From: Rudanella sp. | Lineage (GTDB): Bacteria > Bacteroidota > Bacteroidia > Cytophagales > Spirosomataceae | Direction of reading: 5' to 3' | Length of the DNA: 5,344 bases | NCBI GenBank assembly: GCA_026785985.1 | Contig: JAJAYX010000603.1 | Span: forward strand, 1 to 5,344 | In this document: positions 1-5,344 of the stretch, piece by piece | How positions within the stretch are numbered: position 1 is the stretch's first letter | Layout: the number at the start of each line of letters is the position of its first letter | Position numbers and translations under genes: made by a program | The notes under the pieces: model-generated | What the model saw: only the letters and a program-made list of their open reading frames with translations | What the model was told of the DNA's origin: nothing | Databases searched by the model: none

Positions 1-95
1 AACGCTACCTGCACTTCAGCAAATACCGACAAGGTGCGGCTTATGGTCTGGAGCAGCAGCGGATTGTCTTCCACAATGGCGATTCGAACGGGCAT
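1..95 (-). CDS. Response regulator, N-terminal fragment (runs off the left edge)
   Basis: Reading the minus strand from the ATG at 95 gives MPVRIAIVEDNPLLLQTISR followed by TLSVFAEVQVA, 31 residues before the window ends. A hydrophobic first strand followed by an acidic pair (E9, D10) and a Leu-rich first helix is the start of a CheY-like receiver domain. The phosphorylated Asp near residue 54 and any output domain lie outside the window. It follows the kinase gene on the same strand after a 49-base gap, so the two are probably co-transcribed, and it is the likely phosphate acceptor of that kinase. HisKA_3 kinases usually pair with NarL/LuxR-type regulators, so a C-terminal HTH is expected, but that is inference. 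Confidence 0.85.
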   Translation of the reverse strand, partial: MPVRIAIVEDNPLLLQTISRTLSVFAEVQVA

Positions 96-122
96 AAGCG
101 AGGAGCGTTGGTGGGTACAAAC

Positions 123-136
123 GTCGGTAAGCCGAC
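123..136. other. Small hairpin between kinase and response regulator genes
   Basis: A perfect 5-base inverted repeat (GTCGG at 123-127, CCGAC at 132-136) with a 4-base loop lies in the 49-base gap between the kinase stop and the regulator start. It has no T-tract on either side, so it is not a convincing terminator. It could modulate translation or stability of the regulator part of the message, or be chance. Confidence 0.25.
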
Positions 137-144
137 TGATAAAT

Positions 145-2124
145 TTATACGTAAACTTCCGTATTTTTCAGGGGCAGCGTCAGAAAAAGGGTGGTGCCCC
201 GGCCCGGTGCCGAGGTAACGCTCCACTGCCCGCCCATCCGTTCGGCCCGCAGCCGCATATTCAGCATACCGTAATGCCCCGGATGCTCAGCCGCCGGGTC
301 GAAACCTACACCATCGTCTTCTACCGACAAACACAGCCCGTGTTCGGCCTGCGTGTCGATGCGCACGGTAATCTGGCTGGCACGGGCATGTTTGACGGCA
401 TTCTGAACGGCTTCCTGGGCAATGCGGAACAGCCCAAGTGCCTGCTCGGAACTGAGCCATACCACCGGGGCCGGGCGATTTGAGTGCGGGTCGGAAAGGT
501 CGGCCTGCAGCCGGAAGCGGCTGGTGGGTATCAGCGTTTGCTGGCGGCTGAGGTACTGCTGGAGTTGCAGTCGGTATTCGTCGAGGGTAATCTGTTCGCG
601 GTTGATGGCCCAGATCGTCTCGCGCAGGCTACCGATAGCGTCGCGGGCGTAGGTGCCGATGTCTTCTAAGCGCGTCGCCGAACCGTTGAGCGGGTGGGTC
701 ATACGGACGTAGTCGAGGCTGCTGGCGATGACCGAGAGCTGAGCACCGACGTTATCGTGGAGATCGCGGGCGATGCGCTCTTTCTCCTGCTGGAGCCGCA
801 ACTGGGCTTGCAGGGCCTGATTATGTTGTTGCTGAAGCTGAAGCTGTTGCTCAAGACTCTGCCGGGCCAGCCGTTGCCGATCATCCGTCATGTTTTTATA
901 CCGAGCCCCCAGACCCACACTCAACAGCACAAACTCGATCAGGTAGGCTAACGCAATGCCTTCGTGGCGGGCAATGGGGTAGGTGATAATCGTATAATTG
1001 TTCAACACAGTCAGCACCGAGTGAGCAACAATCGGGGTTAAACTCAATAAATACAACTGGGCGGGGGCCAGCCAGATGCTCCTTTCTTTTCGGGATTCCC
1101 GACGGGCACACCAAATGACTAAGCTAAACATGATGAGGATTGGCAACACGTAGGACAGGCTGGCTAAGGGAGTCATCCAGCCCATTTGCCGGTCGTAGCG
1201 GCCATTGGAAAAGGGTTCAATACAAATAAGCAGCATCATGCTCACTATCGGCACGAGAATTCCGTAGAACAGCCGCCGAACCCATAATCGGTGCCAGAAC
1301 GGCAATAACACATAAACCCGAATAAACAGAAAGCTGAACAGAACCGACGAAAACGTCAGTAAGGTGATGAGATATCGGACGGGCAGTACACCGCTGTCAA
1401 CTATTAATAACCACTCGGGCAAAAACCCGGTGGCTCCCATTAGGTAAATGCTGACCCCCATAATATTCAGACTGTAGAAGCCATAGACCCGTTCCTTCAT
1501 CAAGAAACCCAGAATAGCCCCCATCACAATCATCCAGAACATAATCCCAAACACCCAATTCCAGAACAGCCGTTCGGATCGGTCGTCGAGGGTAAATTGC
1601 CGAACCGTGCGAACTTGTAAGCCCACCAGCAGGGGCTGCGTAAACGTTCCTGCTTTCGCATACACCCAGCGCGTCTGACCGGGTGGTACAATAAACTGAA
1701 AACATGGATCACGATGCACATTGGGCCGCCGGGTCGTCACGATGGTCCAGTCTAACGGCCCGGATTCAGCTTCCAGCCGCCCTGTCTGGAACACGATGTA
1801 GAAGTGGGCCACGTCTACATAAAAATTATTGAGCGTAGCCATCAGCGCAAGCGGTCGGGCCGAGCGGTTGGTTACCCGCACCCGGAGCCAATGAACGGAA
1901 CCCATACCAAACGAATGCTGCCCCCGCGTCCGCTTCCAGAGCAGACCGGACCGCTTCCCGACATCGGCCACTGTTAGTTGATTGGTCGGGTCGGCCAGCG
2001 ACTCAACCGGTTCCTGCATCAGCAACGACTCAAGGGGGAGCAGGGGCTGCACAACAGACTGGCCCGCAGCTGGCGCCGTTACCAGCAGCGCAAGCAGCAG
2101 CCAAAGTGGTAAACAGAAAGGCAT
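145..2124 (-). CDS. 7TM-DISM sensor histidine kinase (HisKA_3/HATPase_c)
   Basis: A 659-residue membrane sensor kinase expected to autophosphorylate on His and pass phosphate to the downstream regulator. Domains: signal peptide about 1-21; extracytoplasmic 7TMR-DISMED2-like sensor about 25-180, with the typical HWLRVRVTNRS stretch at 78-88; seven hydrophobic helices about 187-407; a Gln-rich coiled coil about 411-450; HisKA_3 dimerisation helix with H456 in RDLHDNVGAQL; HATPase_c with N box EAVQNAVKHA (N575), G1 box DDGVGF (603-608), and G2-like segment GHYGMLNMRLRAERMGG (616-632). The ligand is unknown; DISMED2 domains are thought to bind carbohydrate-like molecules. I chose the ATG at 2124 because it begins a clean signal peptide. 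The frame stays open upstream to a TTG at 2196, but that adds 24 residues in front of the signal peptide. No Shine-Dalgarno is visible. The 3' end is nearly duplicated at the right edge of the window. Confidence 0.93.
   Translation of the reverse strand: MPFCLPLWLLLALLVTAPAAGQSVVQPLLPLESLLMQEPVESLADPTNQLTVADVGKRSGLLWKRTRGQHSFGMGSVHWLRVRVTNRSARPLALMATLNNFYVDVAHFYIVFQTGRLEAESGPLDWTIVTTRRPNVHRDPCFQFIVPPGQTRWVYAKAGTFTQPLLVGLQVRTVRQFTLDDRSERLFWNWVFGIMFWMIVMGAILGFLMKERVYGFYSLNIMGVSIYLMGATGFLPEWLLIVDSGVLPVRYLITLLTFSSVLFSFLFIRVYVLLPFWHRLWVRRLFYGILVPIVSMMLLICIEPFSNGRYDRQMGWMTPLASLSYVLPILIMFSLVIWCARRESRKERSIWLAPAQLYLLSLTPIVAHSVLTVLNNYTIITYPIARHEGIALAYLIEFVLLSVGLGARYKNMTDDRQRLARQSLEQQLQLQQQHNQALQAQLRLQQEKERIARDLHDNVGAQLSVIASSLDYVRMTHPLNGSATRLEDIGTYARDAIGSLRETIWAINREQITLDEYRLQLQQYLSRQQTLIPTSRFRLQADLSDPHSNRPAPVVWLSSEQALGLFRIAQEAVQNAVKHARASQITVRIDTQAEHGLCLSVEDDGVGFDPAAEHPGHYGMLNMRLRAERMGGQWSVTSAPGRGTTLFLTLPLKNTEVYV
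153..298. repeat. Left copy of kinase 3'-end direct repeat
   Basis: These 146 bases align without gaps to 5199-5344, in the same orientation, with 16 mismatches by hand count (130 of 146 identical). The repeat covers the last part of the HATPase_c domain of the kinase. Mismatches cluster toward the gene's 3' end: 13 fall in 153-222 and only 3 in 223-298, with the last 36 aligned bases identical. The true repeat continues past the right window edge, so its full length is unknown. Confidence 0.92.
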
Positions 2125-2183
2125 GCGGAATAGGTTTTTAGGTACGAAAAAACTGAATTCCAGTAAGGCTGGTTTTGTAGCCA

Positions 2184-2191
2184 CTAAACTA
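2184..2191 (-). promoter_or_regulatory. Weak candidate -7 element for the kinase
   Basis: Read on the minus strand the bases are TAGTTTAG, one mismatch from the Bacteroidota -7 consensus TAnnTTTG. No good -33 TTTG is seen at the expected distance. If used, transcription would start near 2178 and give a leader of about 50 bases to the ATG at 2124, while excluding the upstream TTG at 2196 as a start. The match could easily be chance. Confidence 0.22.
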
Positions 2192-2294
2192 AGCAATATT
2201 CCGTATAAAACCCACCAGCAAAGTACTCTTGCTTAACGAAGTGGGGCCCAAAAAATACGTAATTCTACTGATGCCCGGTCCCTGTCCGATACGC

Positions 2295-2302
2295 CATCTT
2301 TG
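2295..2302 (+). promoter_or_regulatory. Weak candidate -7 element for the lipoprotein gene
   Basis: CATCTTTG matches the Bacteroidota TAnnTTTG element at all defined positions but the first. It sits 41 bases before the lipoprotein ATG, which would give a leader of roughly 35 bases. The expected -33 TTTG is absent; the nearest partial match is ATG at 2271-2273. It is the best candidate in the 219-base divergent intergenic region, which otherwise shows no strong palindromes or operators. Confidence 0.3.
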
Positions 2303-2343
2303 CATCGCTCTAACCATCATACAAAACGAGCCGCACAAATCTC

Positions 2344-3198
2344 ATGAACCTTAAACGTCCCGGACTATGGGCAGCGGGAGTGCTGCTCGTTCTCGCCTTC
2401 GGCTGCAAGAAAAACGCCGATAACACCACACCAACACCCACCGAAACGGCCTGTCAAATCAAGAAGGCCAGCTTTGGTACGTTGGGCGAATACGACTTGT
2501 ACGAGAGTGACGCCAACGGACGGACAACGAAATTCTGGATGTACTACGCCGATGCCAATGGTAAGGTACCCGCCAGCGTCAACCCAGGCACCGTCATCTA
2601 TAATACGCAGGGTCTGGCCGAACGCTTTAACTGGTCGGATGGGCCAGGTTACGACCTGCTGAGTTACACCAACGGTGCGCTATCGAAAATCGAGGTGTAT
2701 GTCCAGAGCAAAAAGGTGTACCAGTTCGACGTGACAACCAACGCCAGCAAGCAGATTACAGCTATGAAAGGCACCAGCTTTGATAAAACGTTTGGCAATG
2801 ACTACACGACGACATTCACGCTCGACGCACAGGGACGCTACACGAGCCTGACCTGCAAAAACGGAGATGGAGACTTTTACCGCGAAGTACGGACGGGCTT
2901 CGAGCCAAACGCTAAAAGTTATTACGATAACTGGGCAGCCAATGGAGTGCCTATTGATCCTGCGTTAGAGTCTGCCTTGTATGGCCAATACATGCCAACG
3001 GCACCAGGAGCAACGCTCAAAAACGAATATTACTGGGGCTACGATGCCAATGACAAGTACGTGGGTCTCAAGAAAGACGGTGAATACACCTTCAGCCGGA
3101 AACTCAACAGCCGCAGTTATGTAACCGAACGCACCAATACCGACGTATTGGCCAAAACAACCAGCAAAACCACGTATGAATACAGCAACTGCAACTAA
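2344..3198 (+). CDS. Putative outer-membrane/periplasmic lipoprotein, unknown function
   Basis: A 284-residue protein starting with a lipoprotein signal: Arg/Lys at 4-5, a hydrophobic stretch 7-19, then A-F-G-C with the lipidated Cys at 21, followed by KKN and a Thr/Pro-rich linker (about 26-34). The mature part is rich in Tyr, Thr, Asn and Asp. It contains several loosely repeated beta-hairpin-like units built on an aromatic, Asn/Asp-Gly turn and hydrophobic strand: YNTQGLAERF, YTNGALSKIEVY, LDAQGRYTSLT and YDANDKYVGLK. This style resembles the many Bacteroidota lipoproteins with YD/RHS-like strand repeats, but I cannot assign a family. No catalytic motif is seen. Cys residues at 37, about 176 and 283 could allow disulphides. 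It is followed nine bases later by a small secreted-peptide frame on the same strand, probably one transcript, and is divergent from the sensor kinase, so control by that kinase is possible but unproven. Confidence 0.85.
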   Translation: MNLKRPGLWAAGVLLVLAFGCKKNADNTTPTPTETACQIKKASFGTLGEYDLYESDANGRTTKFWMYYADANGKVPASVNPGTVIYNTQGLAERFNWSDGPGYDLLSYTNGALSKIEVYVQSKKVYQFDVTTNASKQITAMKGTSFDKTFGNDYTTTFTLDAQGRYTSLTCKNGDGDFYREVRTGFEPNAKSYYDNWAANGVPIDPALESALYGQYMPTAPGATLKNEYYWGYDANDKYVGLKKDGEYTFSRKLNSRSYVTERTNTDVLAKTTSKTTYEYSNCN

Positions 3199-3207
3199 CA
3201 ATAAGCC

Positions 3208-3366
3208 ATGAAAACCAATTTATTTGTTTTGTTTTTGATCGGGATGGTCAGCACCGCTACCCTCGCCGAGAGCCCCCGGCCCGCCAACCGTAACGCGGCC
3301 ACCGCCCGCAAAGCTGTCAACGGCAAACCCCTCCCCCCCGCTCGGGCGACGATACGGCTCCGATAG
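3208..3366 (+). CDS. Small predicted secreted peptide, 52 residues
   Basis: The frame opens with MKTNLFVLFLIGMVSTATLA, a textbook signal peptide: Lys at 2, a hydrophobic core 5-13, and a likely cleavage after A-T-L-A. The remaining 32 residues are rich in Ala, Arg and Pro and strongly basic, with no recognised motif. The start is nine bases after the lipoprotein stop, which supports co-transcription and translational coupling. A run of seven C at 3333-3339 lies near the end: one extra base there would replace the tail with RSGDDTAPIG (stop at 3369-3371), and one fewer would end at 3374-3376. All three frames therefore close within ten bases, so length barely changes. It may be a genuine small exported protein or the remnant of a longer secreted one. 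I recognise no family. Confidence 0.5.
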   Translation: MKTNLFVLFLIGMVSTATLAESPRPANRNAATARKAVNGKPLPPARATIRLR

Positions 3367-3391
3367 GATAGCGTAAGTCCGGGCCGACTGC

Positions 3392-3421
3392 CTGGGTCAA
3401 AGTGGCCGCAGGGTACTTTTG
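3392..3421 (+). promoter_or_regulatory. Candidate Bacteroidota promoter for the amine oxidase
   Basis: TACTTTTG at 3414-3421 is an exact match to the Bacteroidota -7 consensus TAnnTTTG. Nineteen bases upstream, CTG at 3392-3394 is one mismatch from the -33 TTG. Initiation would be near 3428, giving an AT-rich leader of about 67 bases that contains a run of eight T (3473-3480) and no Shine-Dalgarno before the ATG at 3495. This suggests the oxidase has its own promoter rather than depending on the lipoprotein transcript. Confidence 0.5.
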
Positions 3422-3494
3422 AACCGATCATTCGACTCTAAGTCCCACTATTTTATTTTTAACAGGTTCTCATTTTTTTTAAGTTAAGCCCCGC

Positions 3495-5102
3495 ATGGCT
3501 AACTATTCCAAAACCCCGTTGTTCGGCATGGTCCGAAAGGCATTGAGTATGGCATTGGCTGCTAACAAGGCCAATATGTCTGCTGAAGAAATTGTGCAAC
3601 GCACCGAAGAAGCTGTAATGTCACGCCGTAAATTTCTTGAAAACACCGGCAAAACAGCCCTTGTAACAGGCTTGATCAGCTTGGCCATGAAAGACTCCTT
3701 TGGACAGGAGATAGTTGGTGGCGTTATCTCTCAAAAAACGGCACCACGCATTGCTATTATTGGCGGTGGCATGGCCGGTTTGAGTGCGTTGCACACCCTC
3801 AAAAAAGGTGGTTTTGATGCCACTATTTATGAAGCATCTGGACGTTCGAGCGGGCGTATTTTTTCGGTGCAAGGTGCAATGGGACCCGGCACCTGGGCGG
3901 AATTTGGCGGGGAGTTTATTGATACCAACCACGCTGATATGTGGGCCTTGGCAAAAGAATTCAATCTCGAATTGATCGACTATGCCCAGGCATCAGAAGC
4001 TAATCTCAAGCCAGAAGCCTACTTTTTTAAGGATAAACACTACACGGTTACCGATGTGGTAAACGAGTTCATGAAATTCGCATCCCAACTCACAAAAGAT
4101 CAGGAAAGCCTGCCCGACGAAATTAACTACCAAACCGAAGACCCAAATGTCCTCAAATTAGACAGCATGAGTCTGTCTGATTACTTGTCGAGTATTGGTG
4201 CAAGTGACTGGATTAAACGTTTGCTGGAGGTGGCTTACGAGTCTGAATACGGGCTTTCTCCGCAAGTGCAGTCAAGCCTTAACTTACTGGTACTCATATC
4301 ACCTGGTACGAGTAATGGCCGTGTCGAATGGTTTGGTGAGAGCGACGAACGGTACAAGACACGGGGCGGCAACCAATCTATTCCTGATGCCATTGCTCAA
4401 AAATATCTGGCAAACATCGAACTCAATCGCCCGTTGGAATCCCTTAAAATGGAGGGTAAGACCTATCTCTTGACCTTCAAGGGTGTGCCAACCGCCGTTA
4501 AAGCTGATTTTGTTATTATGGCCATTCCATTTACAAAATTGCGGCAGGTAGATTTGAGTCTCGCCATGCCACAAGTAAAGCGGGACTGCATCGACAAATT
4601 GGGCTATGGCACCAATGCAAAATTAATGCTTGGGATGAAAAGCCATTTCTGGCGCGAACAAGGTTACGCGGGATTGGTTTATTCAGACAACGGCGTGCCA
4701 AACGGTTGGGACAATGCCCAATTGCAAACCGCGCCTACGGAAACTGCCGGTCTGTCCATTTTATTTGGTGGTAAACCCGGCGAAGATGTGGGTAATGATT
4801 CTGCACAAAGCCAGAAAGACATTTTCTTGCCGAAGTGGGAGCAGATTTACAAAGGCGCAACAGAGAACTTCAATGGTAAAGTTGCCCGGATGCACTGGCC
4901 CACTTATCAGTACAACCTCGGCAGTTATATTTGCTACTCGACGGGGCAATATACCTCCATCTCAGGTGCCGAAGCGATGACGATTGGTAACGTCCATTTT
5001 GCCGGTGAACATTGTGGTGCCGAGTTTGCAGGTTATATGAACGGTGCTGCCAAAAGCGGACGTGAAGCGGCCACGCAGATTATGGAAAAGGTAAAAAAGT
5101 AA
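3495..5102 (+). CDS. Tat-exported FAD-dependent amine oxidase (flavin monoamine oxidase family)
   Basis: A 535-residue flavoprotein expected to oxidise an amine or amino acid with O2, releasing aldehyde or keto acid, ammonia and H2O2; the substrate is not readable from sequence. After an unusually long 42-residue leader comes a twin-arginine signal, SRRKFL at 43-48, with a hydrophobic stretch to about 65, so export in folded form with FAD bound is likely. The Rossmann dinucleotide site is IAIIGGGMAGL (86-96), ending in E113 for the ribose, followed by the GRxxGR motif (116-121). K376 in NAKLMLGMKSHFW fits the active-site Lys of MAO/polyamine oxidases. Near the end are HWPTYQYNLGSYICY (467-481) and the C-terminal FAD motif FAGEHCGAEFAGYMNGA (502-518). 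No MAO-type SGGCY motif for covalent flavin is present, so FAD is probably non-covalent. Leucine codons favour TTG (19 of 45, CTG only 6), unlike the lipoprotein gene (TTG 4 of 19). It stands alone, convergent with the second kinase. Confidence 0.92.
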   Translation: MANYSKTPLFGMVRKALSMALAANKANMSAEEIVQRTEEAVMSRRKFLENTGKTALVTGLISLAMKDSFGQEIVGGVISQKTAPRIAIIGGGMAGLSALHTLKKGGFDATIYEASGRSSGRIFSVQGAMGPGTWAEFGGEFIDTNHADMWALAKEFNLELIDYAQASEANLKPEAYFFKDKHYTVTDVVNEFMKFASQLTKDQESLPDEINYQTEDPNVLKLDSMSLSDYLSSIGASDWIKRLLEVAYESEYGLSPQVQSSLNLLVLISPGTSNGRVEWFGESDERYKTRGGNQSIPDAIAQKYLANIELNRPLESLKMEGKTYLLTFKGVPTAVKADFVIMAIPFTKLRQVDLSLAMPQVKRDCIDKLGYGTNAKLMLGMKSHFWREQGYAGLVYSDNGVPNGWDNAQLQTAPTETAGLSILFGGKPGEDVGNDSAQSQKDIFLPKWEQIYKGATENFNGKVARMHWPTYQYNLGSYICYSTGQYTSISGAEAMTIGNVHFAGEHCGAEFAGYMNGAAKSGREAATQIMEKVKK

Positions 5103-5110
5103 GCGTGCTG

Positions 5111-5138
5111 CCCCTCCTTATCGAAAGGTGCTGAGGGG
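5111..5138. terminator. Hairpin between convergent oxidase and second kinase
   Basis: CCCCTC at 5111-5116 pairs with GAGGGG at 5133-5138, and a CCTT/AAGG pair can form inside the loop. It begins eight bases after the oxidase stop. There is no long T-run after it in the plus direction, only TAGTTT, so it is a moderate terminator candidate for the oxidase. It might also block read-through from the converging kinase gene. Confidence 0.5.
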
Positions 5139-5141
5139 GTA

Positions 5142-5162
5142 GTTTCAACTTGTTGATGAAAC
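5142..5162. other. Second inverted repeat in the convergent intergenic region
   Basis: GTTTCA at 5142-5147 pairs with TGAAAC at 5157-5162 around a 9-base loop. It lies immediately beside the GC-rich hairpin, on the side facing the second kinase, 34 bases from that gene's stop. Together the two may act as a bidirectional termination or mRNA-end structure. The stem is short and weak, so function is uncertain. Confidence 0.3.
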
Positions 5163-5196
5163 CACTCATGCTTAACATAAATTAGCTATCCAGTGC

Positions 5197-5344
5197 CTAA
5201 ACTTCCGTATTTCTTAAAATCAGCTTCAGAGAAAGGGTCGTACCCCGGCCCCGTGCCGACGTAACGCGCCACTGCCCGCCCAGCCGTTCGGCCCGCAGCT
5301 GCATATTGAGCATACCGTAATGCCCCGGATGCTCAGCCGCCGGG
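5197..5344 (-). CDS. Second sensor histidine kinase, C-terminal fragment (runs off the right edge)
   Basis: Reading inward from the right edge, 48 codons end in a TAG at 5197-5199. The peptide begins PAAEHPGHYGMLNMQLRAER and ends LILRNTEV. This is the last part of a HATPase_c domain, with the same GHYGMLNM G2-like segment as the kinase at 145-2124. Forty of the 48 residues match that protein, and the last shared residues are NTEV; the first kinase continues two residues (YV) where this one stops, because TAC there is TAG here. It is therefore a close paralog. Unlike the first kinase it has no response regulator after it: the next gene is the convergent oxidase. Its N-terminal sensor is outside the window, so the 7TM-DISM architecture is inferred from the similarity. 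Confidence 0.88.
   Translation of the reverse strand, partial: PAAEHPGHYGMLNMQLRAERLGGQWRVTSARGRGTTLSLKLILRNTEV
5199..5344. repeat. Right copy of kinase 3'-end direct repeat
   Basis: This is the partner of 153-298, offset by exactly 5046 bases, with 130 of 146 aligned bases identical by hand count and no gaps. The match is still perfect at the window edge, so the homology extends beyond it. Of the 16 differences about half change the amino acid, and they are densest in the last 25 codons of the gene. Confidence 0.92.

Noticed and set aside
34..483. Plus-strand 149-codon open frame antisense to the kinase 3' end and regulator start
   Set aside because: It lies opposite two clearly conserved genes, its product has no recognisable features, and open antisense frames are common in GC-rich coding DNA.
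2125..2196. Extending the kinase upstream to the TTG at 2196 (683 residues)
   Set aside because: The extension places 24 residues ahead of a complete signal peptide and uses TTG although an ATG sits at the exact signal-peptide start.
3388..3411. Possible terminator stem (CTGC ... GCAG) after the small peptide
   Set aside because: Only four contiguous pairs, an imperfect interior, and it overlaps the better-supported promoter region of the oxidase.
3195..3431. Minus-strand 78-codon frame opposite the small secreted peptide
   Set aside because: Its product is rich in Arg/Gly/Ala from GC-rich antisense sequence and has no motif. The plus-strand frame has a clear signal peptide and operon-like spacing.
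3455..3494. AT-rich leader with T-runs considered as a riboswitch or attenuator
   Set aside because: No stable alternative stems or conserved aptamer-like elements could be found by eye; it looks like an ordinary AT-rich Bacteroidota leader.
1..5344. Mobile element or composite transposon bounded by the end repeats
   Set aside because: The repeats are coding sequence of kinase paralogs. No transposase, integrase, terminal inverted repeat or target-site duplication is visible.

Overview
The window looks like chromosomal DNA from a Bacteroidota bacterium, most likely a Cytophagales/Spirosoma-like lineage. The clues are a 7TM-DISM sensor histidine kinase with a HisKA_3 core paired with a response regulator, a lipoprotein signal of the Bacteroidota kind, starts without recognisable Shine-Dalgarno sequences, and at least one good TAnnTTTG-type -7 promoter element. 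The genus is inference from style, not proof.

Layout from left to right. Positions 1-95 (minus) hold the first 31 codons of a response regulator. Positions 145-2124 (minus) hold its complete cognate-looking histidine kinase, so transcription runs kinase then regulator. A 219-base divergent intergenic region (2125-2343) separates the kinase from a plus-strand pair: a lipoprotein of unknown function (2344-3198) and, nine bases later, a 52-codon reading frame with a signal peptide (3208-3366). After a 128-base AT-rich leader with a good promoter candidate comes a Tat-exported flavin amine oxidase (3495-5102, plus). A hairpin at 5111-5138 separates it from a convergent minus-strand gene at 5197-5344, which is the 3' end of a second histidine kinase closely related to the first.

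The most striking structural point is that both window ends carry the same kinase 3' end in the same orientation: 146 aligned bases without gaps and 16 mismatches. The lipoprotein, small peptide and oxidase therefore lie between two paralogous kinase genes. The second kinase has no regulator directly downstream, unlike the first. The oxidase has codon use unlike its neighbours and may have been acquired separately.

I see no RNA genes, CRISPR arrays, transposases or recognisable defence systems. The functional link between the oxidase, the lipoprotein and the kinases is unknown; adjacency is the only evidence for one.
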